From Moniliophthora roreri (Eukaryota > Basidiomycota > Agaricomycetes > Agaricales > Marasmiaceae): a DNA stretch of 64,000 nucleotides. Every line of letters starts with the position of its first letter. The first letter of the stretch is position 1. Of this stretch, positions 36,421-47,488 are shown piece by piece. The notes beneath the pieces were generated by a model, which saw only the letters and a list, made by a program, of their open reading frames with translations, had not been told where the DNA came from and ran no database searches. Made by a program: the position numbers and the translations under genes. The stretch lies in NCBI GenBank assembly GCA_001466705.2, contig LATX02000185.1:186001-250000 (forward strand), in the 5' to 3' direction.

Positions 36421-37577
36421 ACGACGAGAGCTTTCAAGTACTGCCCGTTTTGTTGTACTTATTGTTTTGTAACATCATCCCAGTCACGTTATGTGCAAGG
36501 TGTATGTAGAGTAATGACGATACGTTATTCGGACCATAATGCAGCCTTTTCCTCACCCATTAGGTATCCATCCTCTAACTCTACCTGCCAAATTCCTAAC
36601 CGCCAAACACTAACTTGAACTACTAACCGACTTGGTATCAACCGACTCGGTATCAGGTGCCCTAACCCGGTCGGGGGTAAGTCCTTCGCAAGCAAAGTAT
36701 GGGTTGTAAGGGAGTATGTGTTTAGCGGTAGGAGTATGTTTTTGGCGGTAGGGTCGGACTTGCTGACAGATAACCGGATAGCCAAGAAGTCCGAGCGCCT
36801 TCTTGGACCCTGTAACATCTCCGAAAATTGAACGGAAGGTAGTTCGAGTTCAGGCTCATCCCAAGCTCATCCCGTGAAGTGAAAGTAGATTCGAACGATG
36901 ATATTGAGGATGCCATGTTGTTCCGCTTCACACACACTGGGTGTTGATAAAGATATCTAAGCTCAGAGCGGCTCTTCTAATCGCATCCAGAATAATGGAA
37001 TGAAATAACGCGATATTTCTGGGAGTCCTAGTCTCCCAGGCAGACTCAAATCGTGGCGGGCACTCGCTTGATATGAATTCGCGTGCAAACTTGGATCTTT
37101 ACACGCTAAGGAATCTGACAGAAACAAGTCAAAACCATAGCCTGAAATACAGAAAATATCACACATCGAGCATCCTTCATGTCCCCCCTCGGCAACATCC
37201 ATGTTAGCGGCACCCTGTTATTGCTGCAGGGCTCTCGCTCCAAGCTCCTGCATAGAAGCAAAAATGGGCAAAAGCTATGACAGGAGAAATGCGTTACGGA
37301 TACATTCAATCAGATGACCAGTGAAGTTCATAGCTGGCACGGTGCTTGCTTGGATTCGGAGAGGGCAATTGTCCAGAGGTTGCGTTAATGCCTCAACACG
37401 AGCCAAACGCAAGCAGTGGGATTCACATCAAGTACAATATGTAATAGCTTCATGACAGCCACAAGCCGTGAAGTTGAGGGCTATGTGCAGTACTGAGTCA
37501 AAAACATGACATTATTCCCTAGTGTATGAAGTGTAGACAGCAGTGATATAGGCAACATAATACAGTAAAAGTATATA
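36421..37577. other. Intergenic stretch with short GACTCGG-type repeats
   Basis: No gene is supported. Around 36618-36680 a 15-16-nt unit (AACCGACTTGGTATC, AACCGACTCGGTATC) occurs twice in tandem and is followed by a GGTCGGGGG patch. A related, partly inverted array lies at 39720-39770 beyond the next gene. Confidence 0.5.
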
Positions 37578-39567
37578 TTACAGAAAATCAACCATTCTGC
37601 AATCATGCTCCTTCTCTATCAAAGCATAGTCCTCTACACCATCTGGCCAACGAATGTCCGACAGATGTAGCGGGTATCGAGCCTCACCCTCTTTTCCTGC
37701 CCAGTCAAAGTCGAGAATCATTGTCCGCTTCCCTTCGTCACCATCACCGTCTGCGATGAGGATGTTCGGGCGGCGAATATCGCCATGAACAAAACCAAGT
37801 CCGTGCAAGACACCGAGCGCATCTCTAACTGTCTGGCGCACAGAAACCGATACACCATCCAAAGCTGTCCTGCCAGGCATATATTCCATCACAACCATCT
37901 TTCGCGGAAGACAGCCATGTCGTTCTGGACCATCTTGCCAGACCTCTCCGCAGTATAATAGTCGTGGTGCCATTCTCTGCGCCATCAGGAGTCTGTGTGC
38001 ACCCTCGCCATAGCGTTCGACGAACTTGACGACTAGGAGGCGATCTTTATCATCAACGTCAGAAGCCAAGAAGGCTACACACGATGGGTCTGAGCCCTTC
38101 AACGGGCGTATGTAGCGAAAATGGGCCATGTTAGAAACACCATTTTCATCAGTCACATACGACGTCGCCAAAGGGAAGAATCGAGAGTTTGGATCCTCCG
38201 GAGGTGAGAGGGTCTCATAGTATTTTCTGAGACGATGCATAGACAGTCGAAGTGCGTTGAAGACTCGTGCGACACGAAATGCATGGTCGTCGTCAATGGC
38301 ACGACTATTCCCAAGCCATATATAATCGGTCAAGCGATGGACCACAACATGGGAGGTGATTACAGCGCCAAGAACGACGACCCAGGGGCCGGAGATTGAG
38401 ATGATGAATGAAGGACAGCAGCACGCCATCGTCAGAGCCTGTAAAACTCAGATTAGACGCGAGAATCGACCAGTAGAATTCGACCAACCTTGTTGTTGGG
38501 GTCAGTCCAATGTTGAAGAAACGAGAATGAGCCCTGGACAGAGGCTTCGCCACTCGTACCCATCTCTGCCTTTTCCTCAACGACGCCTGGGGCGGCAACA
38601 CCAAGTGGCTCCTCCGTGCGATTATAGAGGCAGGTATGATCTGATGAAGTTTTGTTAAGGTTGACAGTCTGAGTGAAGCCATATGACAAAAGTTTGGTTA
38701 GGATTCCGCGCGTAAACTCTTGGCGAGGAGCCTCGATTGTCGATATTTGTGAAGCGGAAACCATGAGCTGAGCCGTGAGTCGAACGATGTCTTCCGGGAG
38801 CTGTACCGACATATCAGCAGCAAGAGCGCGGAATTGGGCAAAGGCTGGATGAATGATCTCGACTGGAACACCAATTGGATTCGGCTGCAACCCATAGCGA
38901 CCGTCAAGAATTGGCGCCGCACCACTCTGGATATTCTTGTAGTTAACTGGCTGGCTGCTGACAGATGGCGTTAACTTGCAACCCTCTTTGATGACAGCGG
39001 TAAAGTCTAAGATAGATTGAATTATAGAGAGAAAAAGATAATATAGCTGACGCACTTTTTTTCAATTCAGTCAATGTGTCTGTGGCCTCGTCTCCGTCGC
39101 CCTCGTCGCCCTCTGCATGTGACTGGGTTGATATCGGTTCTACGACCTCCGCAACAAGGGCCGTAGCCTTTGCCAGACGAGGTCCCCCGCGAGACCCAGA
39201 CCCACCCACCTGGAGCAGATCAGCAACAAGCTTGAGCAGCTGCTCCTCATCCGACAAGTCCTCACAAAAACGTGCAAGAACACCCTTTGCTTCTTGAAAA
39301 CGACTCGCCAATCTGGTCTGGCCATCCATCCCAGGTAGAAATTCGTGGGGCTATTCCAACAGTCAGCTGGTGATAGAATATAGATAGATGAAATCTAACC
39401 TTCCACAGGCGCACACGACCTAGTAGACCACGCTGAACTTCAATGGCATCAATAGCATCTCGGAGTTTATAAACTTCAGCATCCCTGGGGACCTTGATGA
39501 TACTGAGGAGGGAGACGCGACCTTTGTCGACTAAAAAGTACTTGACGGGGATCTCATCTCCGGACAT
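37578..39567 (-). CDS. Crinkler-like N-terminus joined to a kinase-like domain
   Basis: The start is at 39567 (MSGDEIPVKYFLVDKGRV), with an in-frame ATG at 39597 as alternative, and the stop is at 37578 after CRMVDFL. The first ~65 residues (VYKLRDAIDAI, VRLWKPHEFLP) resemble the ubiquitin-like head of Crinkler (CRN) proteins. A helical middle follows (GQTRLASRFQEAKGVLARF and others). A hydrophobic stretch comes next, SISGPWVVVLGAVITSHVVV with HRLTDYIWLG. The C-terminal half is kinase-like: LLVVKFVERYGEGAH (candidate Lys), MVVMEYMPG, LHGLGFVHGDIRRPNILI with the catalytic-loop Asp and Asn, and ILDFDWAG in the DFG position. CRN-kinase proteins are known in oomycetes and several fungi, where some act in host nuclei or in inter-strain conflict. 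The role here is not known. Confidence 0.65.
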
Positions 39568-39714
39568 GGTCCGCACAGAATGAAGCCGTAGTTCCACAGG
39601 TGGTGACAGCAGTTGACAACCCTTTGCACGTGGCTCGAGTCACATCCCTGTGATGTCGCTGACGTTATGCAGAACAGCATATTCGGAATGCCACGTGTGC
39701 AGATTGTCCGGGAT

Positions 39715-39775
39715 TCCGGGGGACCGAGTCAGGCCGAGTCGGCCGAGTCGGTACGAGTCTGACCAAGTTGGTGAG
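39715..39775. repeat. CCGAGTC short repeat cluster at the compartment boundary
   Basis: The heptamer CCGAGTC occurs about three times (near 39723, 39733 and 39742), with a further ACGAGTC. Some copies overlap into palindromes such as GACTCGG/CCGAGTC. It is the last CpG-rich motif before the AT-rich, CpG-poor region begins at about 39870. A reverse-oriented relative lies near 36640. Confidence 0.5.
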
Positions 39776-39975
39776 AACAATGGTATATCGTAACGCGCCG
39801 GGGCGCATCCCCCGACTCCTTGGGAAGCAGCGGCAATTTGCACAAGCCACTGTTTCAGCTTGCAAACTTTAAATTTTTATGTTAATCAACAGACAAGGTG
39901 TTATTGGTGTAAGTAGTATAGAAAGAATATATTGTCCTGTATGTGTATATCAAGTAACAAAACCTAGAAACACTA

Positions 39976-40264
39976 TATATTGTCCAGTACGCATATATCA
40001 AGTAACAAGAGCAACAATCCTCAGACATCGTCCATATGGACATCTGCACTAACTGTTACTTTGCCTTCCTTGACATCAGTCAACACTGAGTGTGTGTCAT
40101 CTTCTAAGTCCAAGGATGCCTGGTATCTGTCAGTGATTGATGTTGGAGGCATTACAGGTCTATTGTACTGGTGGGGGAGTGGGTGTTTGTGCAATTGTTT
40201 TGCCTTTAGTATGTGATCAGGATTTCAAGTTTGCTTTGGCAGGTGAGGTTGTTGGCATGGATGT
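39976..40264. other. Unclassified AT-rich leader of the transposon island
   Basis: A 20-nt phrase (CATATATCAAGTAACAA and a near copy) is repeated at about 39945 and 39990. The rest, including a Gly/Cys-rich plus-strand frame at 39980-40216, is not recognised. Confidence 0.35.
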
Positions 40265-41175
40265 CTAAGTTTTATTAGCTAGAAGTTGTGAGACATAGAG
40301 TATATAAATCAAGATAATAATTAGCTTGAGTTTGGAATCCAATCTTAACAAAGCATTGTTTGATCTCAAACCCTTCATAGCCATATGGAAATAAAGTGGG
40401 AAACATACCTGGAAATAAATCTGAGTTGTTATACTCTGAGGCAGGTCTTCCACTATGATGTAAAATCAAATTAGGACTATTTGAAGGGTTTTTTCCTGTA
40501 AACAGATTATGTATGGCACCTGCAGTCATAGCTTGTCCTGAAATTTTGCTCATGTCAGGATCAGACATACCTGAATATTTGATATATGGTTCTATCATCA
40601 TCTTATCATTCATAATTATGTCACTAGGATGTTCAGAGAAGCCTGCAGTTTCAGCCATATGTGCTGTTTCAGGATCTAGATCATGACCATAAACAATTTG
40701 TTCTTCTATACCAGGTAATAGTCCATCTTTGGGATACATCAATAAATTGCTAGCAGAGAAAAAAGTTTTTGCATAAATATGGTTGTGATTTTTCAACCAC
40801 ATTAAGAATTTTCCAATTTTGCTACTGTTAGGACTATGCAAGAAGACAAGGACAAGTATGGCCAAACAGCAAGAAGAGTGCTGTATGAAGAAGGTGGGTT
40901 CACTGAGGCTATCAGCAACAGCACTACTGAACTACAGAGCTCAGCTGAGATGAAGGGTCTCCACATGAGCGAGATCAAGAGTGAAGTAGAGGAGAGAAGA
41001 GAAGGGCATAGAACAACATTAATTTTCCACTTGGAGTATACTGGTAGAATACAGCGGTTTATATACTAATGGGAGAGGCATAAGCAGAGAACATGTGTAG
41101 TCCATGAGAACAGTGACCAAGATGTCACTACAAGAAAAACATGCTATAAGATGTACAGTGTGGAGATTAATGAAA

Positions 41176-41502
41176 TGTTGAGACAGAACGGAGACGTAAA
41201 GCGCAGTGGAGTGTGCTTAACTCACATTTGTATGAGAGCTTGTTAGAACCTTGAGGTTTATAGAGGTGCGATGTGCAGAGTAGTCAATGTAAATTGAACT
41301 GAAGAATGTAGCTACATACATGCTTGCTTTTATACTACTCTAAAGGATAAGTTCTGTGGATAAACGGTGAAACCTAGTAAGCTAAGGATGTAAGCTACTG
41401 AATACTTGTGAGATGAAGTATCCAAGAATAATGTGTCTTGGAGAGACACAATACAATCCTCTGACAGTGGAAGAAACTATACATGAATTCTACATGTGTT
41501 CT
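41176..41502. repeat. 5' LTR (truncated at gap)
   Basis: It matches the first 327 bp of the 3' LTR with four differences seen by eye. In each the 5' LTR has T where the 3' LTR has C, and three of the four are at CpG. Confidence 0.85.
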
Positions 41503-41620
41503 NGGTACCTCTTGCAAGATCTCGGGTTACGAGCGCTTGACAAGAGTAATGGTCCCATTCAACATTGACCAATGAGAATGAGTGTCCATTAACACAGTTG
41601 TCGATGCGGGGCCCATAACC

Positions 41621-42136
41621 TGTTGAGACAGAACGGAGACGTAAAGCGCAGTGGAGTGTGCTCAACTCACATTTGTACGAGAGCTTGTTAGAACCTTGAG
41701 GTTTATAGAGGTGCGATGTGCAGAGTAGTCAATGTAAATTGAACTGAAGAATGTAGCTACATACATGCTTGCTTTTATACTACTCTAAAGGATAAGTTCC
41801 GTGGATAAACGGTGAAACCTAGTAAGCTAAGGATGTAAGCTACTGAATACTTGTGAGATGAAGTATCCAAGAATAATGTGTCTTGGAGAGACACAATACA
41901 ATCCTCTGACAGCGGAAGAAACTATACATGAATTCTACATGTGTTCTACTGTATTGTGCATGAGGCTACAATACTCCTACTGGACAAGGGAGCACTCCTA
42001 TGACTGCAGTGCAAGCTCCGGAGAAGCTCAGGAACGTACTTTGTAAGTTCCGTAGTTGATCACAGACGCAAGTAATACATTAACTAGTGTTCCTAATGTA
42101 CCTAGTTTAGTATAGTACAGGTACAGTGCTTCAACA
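41621..42136. repeat. 3' LTR, complete, 516 bp
   Basis: It starts TGTTGAGACAGAACGG and ends CTTCAACA, followed at once by the TGAAA target duplication at 42137-42141. Confidence 0.85.
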
Positions 42137-43250
42137 TGAAACATGTAGGATATAATAGGAAGGACATGTAGGTGGTCCTCGTACAAGATCTTGTATGGGT
42201 TACAGCTGAGTTGTACAGGTGTAACAGCTATGTTGAACCATGGTACAGATTGGTTCTCTCAAGCTCCTTTGTAAGTTTGCATGGACCTACTATCACTAAA
42301 GATAACATGTCATTTAAATCAGATGGCAATCTGGGCAAAATATTAGCTGTAGATACAACATTCATCTCATAAGCACAAGTGTTTCCAGTCATCACTCTTG
42401 GGTTCTGTTCATCATCAGAGTGATATAAATGAGTTACATGTACTGTTGACCAATATTTAGCATACACTATTTCTTCAATCCAGGTTAAATCAGAAAATTC
42501 TTTAGAAAGAGACCCTTGATAGAGATCATTAGCTAACAAGAACTTTGGCTTACAATGATTGCAGAGATGCTTATAACACCCATTACATATGTTTAGAACT
42601 GGTGGATTGACATCTTTGATTCTATCTCTGCATAACATTAATGAATTCAAAGCTTCATGTCCATATTCAAACTCAGTAGGATCACAAAAATTTAGTCTAG
42701 TGATATTATTGACTTCTAACAAGAATAAACTCTCATAAAATAGGTCATCTTTCAGTACATCTACTTCCTTTATAGAGCTAGCATGGCATTCCCTTGCACA
42801 AACAGCATAACAAAGACCTGGAGTCCATTTAGTAGCATTATAATATGCCTTTAAGTGCTGAATAATTGTACTTACAGATACTAATTGAGGCCATTGTTCT
42901 CTGTCTTTTCTTTCAGCTTTCAACATATTAATACTATGTATTCTTTGTTGAGCAACATATTCAGCTTTCACACCCTCATGCTTAAGCTGATCACAAGATA
43001 GAGAGCTTTTTAGTATGTCAATAACTTGAGAGGGATACTCACACTTTAAAATTTTTATAATTTTTTCTTCTTGATTGCAACTATTCTCAAACTTCATAGT
43101 GAAGTCATATAATGCCATTGTTAACTCACAGGCATTCATTTGCTCATAATATGCAGCTCGGTATGTGACATGTTTCAGTAATGCACTACAACAACTTGAA
43201 TGAGACCTGCTATTATACTTCACATGAATGTTACTAGGGATGGCATTCAA

Positions 43251-44197
43251 TATCTGTCAGATCTGGGTCTTGTCAAATTTACTGCAAAGTTTCTTATTCT
43301 GTTCTTTAATCTCTATAGAAGAAACACAAGTACCTATTATTACCTCAACTGGAGGTTCTTGAGCTGAATATAAGGCAATTCTGATTGTCATTGAAACATT
43401 CTGACCAAAACACTAGTTGAGAAGCCTGGTACATCTGTCATACAAATCTACATTTTCTTTAGACTGAAGCAAGGATGTTTTAATATTTCTAAACATCTTA
43501 TATAGTGCATCAGCTGTATTATGTTTTCTCTGGGAGCAGCGTGAACCTAACACTAGTACATTCTTGGACTTGAGTGTGACCCAGTAACTCATGTCTAATT
43601 CAGAGTGTGTAAGGTTATAAAGTAATGCTTTGACTACTGATTCTGGTGTAAATAGCTATGGTGGATACTTATTCTTCAAAAAATCCATTGTGTCTGTATC
43701 TGATTCTGTCATTTTATAATGGAGGAAAAGACACAAAGGTAGTGGGGGAAAGAACGCAAAGAATGGAGTTTAGGAGTCGGGTATTTGGACAGGATTTGTC
43801 ACAAGAACGAGTCACAGTGGCAGAAGGACACAGTGCTTTGTTTGCTTTTATTTTGATCAGACAAAAATCTCATACACATTTTTTGGAAGATCTAGTTGAC
43901 AAGACCCTTCTCTAAATCCTGAGAGATTTAGGAGTCAGGGATTTGGTGGAGTGTATTTGATCATGTGTGTACAAAGTTTTGCATGTAGAAATGGGGCTCC
44001 ACTCTGGAAAAATACAATTATCTGTGATGAAAAATTAGTGAGTCTGCTCCAGAGGTTCTAATTTCAATGTTTCTAGTGGGTTTAAACTTAAATTGTGCCA
44101 GCAAGACAATATGCTGAGTAACAATGCAGTACATACAGCCATGGCCAAAATTATTGCAATACTATTTTAGGAAACATATTCCTATTACTGTGGCAAA
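43251..44197. repeat. 5' flank of the Helitron-type gene, copy 1
   Basis: This non-coding or decayed sequence lies ahead of the DUF6570 block. It matches 45905-46764 closely, apart from a deletion of roughly 100 bp in the second copy near 46015, and ends at the 'n' at 44198. Plus-strand open frames here (43658-43915) are antisense and unsupported. Confidence 0.7.
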
Positions 44198-44198
44198 N

Positions 44199-45910
44199 AA
44201 TAATTAGCTTGAGTTTGGAATCCAATCTTAACAAAGCATTGTTTGATCTCAAACCCTTCATAGCCATATGGAAATAAAGTGGGAAACATACCTGGAAATA
44301 AATCTGAGTTGTTATACTCTGAGGCAGGTCTTCCACTATGATGTAAAATCAAATTAGGACTATTTGAAGGGTTTTTTCCTGTAAACAGATTATGTATGGC
44401 ACCTGCAGTCATAGCTTGTCCTGAAATTTTGCTCATGTCAGAATCAGACATACCTGAATATTTGATATATGGTTCTATCATCATCTTATCATTCATAATT
44501 ATGTCACTAGGATGTTCAGAGAAGCCTGCAGTTTCAGCCATATGTGCTGTTTCAGGATCTAGATCATGATCATAAACAATTTGTTCTTCTATACCAGGTA
44601 ATAGTCCATCTTTGGGATACATCAATAAATTGCTAGCAGAGAAAAAAGTTTTTGCATAAATATGGTTGTGATTTTTCAACCACATTAAGAATTTTCCAAT
44701 TTTGCTACTGTTAGGACTATGCAAGAAGACAAGAAGAACAAGTATGGCTGAACAGCAAGGAGAGTGCTATATGAAGAAGGTGGGTTTGCTGAGGCTATTA
44801 GCAACAGCACTACTGAACTACAGAGCTTGGCTGAGATAAAGGGTTTCTGCACAAGCGAGATCAAGAGTGAAGTAGAGGAGAGAAGAGAAGGGCATAGAAC
44901 AACATTAATTTTCCACTTGGGGTATACTGGTAGAATACAGCAGTTTATATACTAATGGGAGAGGCATAAGCAGAGAACATGTGTAGTCCATGAGAACAGT
45001 AACCAAGATGTTACTACAAGAAAAACATGCTATAAGATGTACAGTGTGGAGATTAATGAAACATGTAGAATATAATAGGAAGGACATGTAGGTGGTCCTT
45101 GTACAAGATCTTGTATGGGTTATGGCTGAGTTGTACAGGTGTAACAGCTATGTTGAACTATGGTACAGATTGGTTCTCTCAAGCTCCTTTGTAAGTTTGC
45201 ATGGACCTACTATCACTAAAGATAACATGTCATTTAAATCAGATGGCAATCTGGGCAAAATATTAGCTGTAGATACAACATTCATCTCATAAGCACAAGT
45301 GTTTCCAGTCATCACTCTTGGGTTCTGTTCATCATCAGAGTGATATAAATGAGTTACATGTACTGTTGACCAATATTTAGCATACACTATTTCTTCAATC
45401 CAGGTTAAATCAGAAAATTCTTTAGAAAGAGACCCTTGATAGAGATCATTAGCTAACAAGAACTTTGGCTTACAATGATTGCAGAGATCCTTATAACACC
45501 CATTACATATGTTTAGAACTGGTGGATTGACATCTTTGATTCTATCTCTGCATAACATTAATGAATTCAAAGCTTCATGTCCATATTCAAACTCAGTAGG
45601 ATCACAAAAATTTAGTATAGTGACTTCTAACAAAGATAAACTCTCATAAAANACAAGATAGAGGGCTTTTTAGTATGTCAATGACTTGAGAGGGATACTC
45701 ACACTTTAAAATTTTTATAATTTTTTCTTCTTGATTGCAACTATTCTCAAACTTCATAGTGAAGTCATATAATGCCATTGTTAAATCACAGGCATTCATT
45801 TGCTCATAATATGCAGCTCGGTATGTGACATGTTTCAGTAATGCACTACAACAACTTGAATGAGACCTGCTATTATACTTCACATGAATGTTACTAGGGA
45901 TGGCATTCAA
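44199..45910 (-). mobile_element. Helitron-type (DUF6570) coding remnant, copy 2
   Basis: This is a direct repeat of copy 1 without the LTR insertion. Block 45910-45653 matches the N-terminal end (CSALLKHVTYRAAYYEQMNA). An 'n' at 45652 replaces about 250 bp present in copy 1. Block 45651-45148 carries ICNGCYKDLCNHCKPKFLL, LTWIEEIVYAKYWSTVHVTH and NVVSTANILPRL. Block 44724-44199 carries NLFTGKNPSNSPNLILHHSG and FPTLFPYGYEGFE. Scattered single-base differences from copy 1 (for example His/Asp in the Cys motif) show it is not simply the same read assembled twice, though an allelic copy is possible. It also lacks replication and helicase domains. Confidence 0.72.
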
Positions 45911-46811
45911 TATCTGTCAGATCTGGGTCTTGTCAAATTTACTGCAAAGTTTCTTATTCTGTTCTTTAATCTCTATAGAAGAAACACAGGTACCTATTAC
46001 TACCTCAACTGGGGGTTACATTTTCTTTAGACTGAAGCAAGGATCTTTTGATATTTCTAAACATCTCATATAGTGCATCAGCTGTATTATGTTTTCTCTG
46101 GGAGCAGTGTGAACCTAACACTGGTACATTCTTGGACTTTAGTGTGACCCAGTAACTCATGTCTAATTCAGAGTGTGTAAGGTTATAAAGTGATGCTTTG
46201 ACTACTGATTCTGGTGTAAATAGCTATGGTGGATACTTATTCTTCAAAAAATCCATTGTGTCTGTATCTGATTCTGTCATTTTATAATGGGGGAAAAGAC
46301 ACAAAGGTAGTGGGGGAAAGGATGCAAAGAATGGAGTTTAGGAGTCAGGTATCTGGACAGGATTTGTCACAAGAACAAGTCACAGTGGCAGAAGGACACA
46401 GCCCTTTGTTTGCTTTTATTTTGATTGGACAAAAATCTCATACACATTTTTTGGAAGATCTAGTTGACAAGACCCTTCCCTAAATTCTGAGAGATTTAGG
46501 AGTCAGGGATTTGGTGGAGTGTATTTGATCATGTGTGTACAAAGTTTTGCATGTAGAAATGGGGCTCCACTCTGGAAAAATACAATTATCTGTGATGAAA
46601 AATTAGTGAGTCTGCTCCAGAGGTTCTAATTTCAATGTTTCTAGTGGGTTTAAACTTAAATTGTGCCAGCAAGACAATATGCTGAGTAACAATGCAGTAC
46701 ATACAGCCATGGCCAAAATTATTGCAATACTATTTTAGGAAACATATTCCTATTACTGTGGCAAATGCAAAACACCCCAGAAAAAAGCAACTCAAAACTC
46801 CCATTTCCTTA

Positions 46812-46827
46812 TTTTTTTTTTTTTTTT
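46812..46827. repeat. Poly-T run (16)
   Basis: An uninterrupted run of 16 T lies just past the end of the second Helitron-type repeat unit. It could mark the A-tail of a reverse-oriented retroposed insertion, but no partner structure was found. Confidence 0.6.
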
Positions 46828-46938
46828 GCTTCTTACACTATATGGGGCTCATCTGTATCAAATGAGCTCAAAAAACCAGTGAAAAGAAATTCTTTTGTTG
46901 AGGGTATTCATTCAATGTCTACAATTTTTGCATGCACA

Positions 46939-47350
46939 TTAATACACCAAATTTATGAACCTTGCAATTTTCACACATATGAACATCAATTAGATGTATT
47001 TTAATAGTTGAAATAATAATAAACATAGAAACAGAAAGACTGATATGAGCCCAAGTAGTCAGTCAAAACTTATATATACTTGATAGCACTATGCTTATAA
47101 GATATTTGCACTTTTGGTACACTCTACATGGGTACCAAGTCACTTATAGACTTCAAATATTGTGCATTAAGCATCTCAAAACCTGTAGAGACCACAATAT
47201 GGCACTGTTTTCAAAGACTGACACACTGATAGTTGAATATATATGGTATACAAAGAGGATATTTTACTTTTAAAACAACTTTCATTTACTCTCAGAGAGC
47301 TCATTCAAGCTCAGGATAATGCCTATGATATATCAAGAGAAAAAACATGA
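46939..47350 (+). repeat. Repeat R2, 5' part (copy 1)
   Basis: It begins TAATACACCAA, the same left boundary as the copies at about 54103 and 62619, with unrelated sequence before it in all three. Similarity (TGATATGAGC, ACATGGGTACCAAGT, CTCAGAGAGCTC) fades after about 47350, so this copy is truncated. Confidence 0.7.
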
Positions 47351-47488
47351 CAAGGTCTAAACAAGATCTATTACAACATATTAAAACACTAGATGATTAC
47401 TCCACATTTGGAGATTGTGATAACACAGATATCTGATCAAATAGATGGATGAAGATGAAGACATGAGGTGAGAGGAACAAGCTTATTA

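Larger units (their letters stand above)
41176..42136. mobile_element. LTR retrotransposon, internal part lost at an assembly gap
   Basis: It begins TGTTGAGACAG at 41176 and ends GCTTCAACA at 42136. The termini TGTTGA/TCAACA are inverted, and TGAAA is duplicated at 41171-41175 and 42137-42141. The Helitron copy at 44.2-45.9 kb has the uninterrupted site (ATTAATGAAACATG near 45060). The 5' LTR (41176-41502) runs into an 'n' at 41503. About 117 bp of 3' internal sequence follows, ending in a G-rich stretch at about 41606-41613 that could be a polypurine tract. The complete 3' LTR occupies 41621-42136 (516 bp). Gag-pol and the primer-binding site are not in the assembly. CpG-containing sequence marks it as younger than its host. 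Confidence 0.85.
40275..43250 (-). mobile_element. Helitron-type (DUF6570) coding remnant, copy 1
   Basis: Two minus-strand open blocks belong to one ancestral gene. Block 43250-42228 (340 codons) reads CSALLKHVTYRAAYYEQMNA, YYNATKWTPGLCYAVCAREC, ICNGCYKHLC, KPKFLLANDLYQG, LTWIEEIVYAKYWSTVHVTH and GNTCAYEMNVVSTANILPRL. This is the cysteine-paired DUF6570 pattern found upstream of Helitron helicases in Agaricomycetes. Block 40865-40275 reads WLKNHNHIYAKTFFSASNLL, NLFTGKNPSNSPNLILHHSG and FPTLFPYGYEGFE, which normally leads into the Helitron N-terminal replication domain. The remnant stops before that domain, and no Rep or helicase motifs follow, so it cannot move by itself. The two blocks are separated by a linker and by the LTR element at 41176-42136. 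Confidence 0.75.

Noticed and set aside
1..39880. tRNA or rRNA genes in the gene-rich half
   Set aside because: I looked for B-box-like GGTTCGAATCC sequences and found no candidate with a matching A box and acceptor stem.
41176..42136. CRISPR-like or tandem array interpretation of the repeated TGTTGAGACAG blocks
   Set aside because: There are only two long copies with LTR-type termini and a target duplication; it is an LTR element in a eukaryote.
43658..43915. 85-codon plus-strand frame, repeated at 46226-46483
   Set aside because: It is antisense within the Helitron-type repeat and recurs only because the repeat recurs; no recognisable domain.
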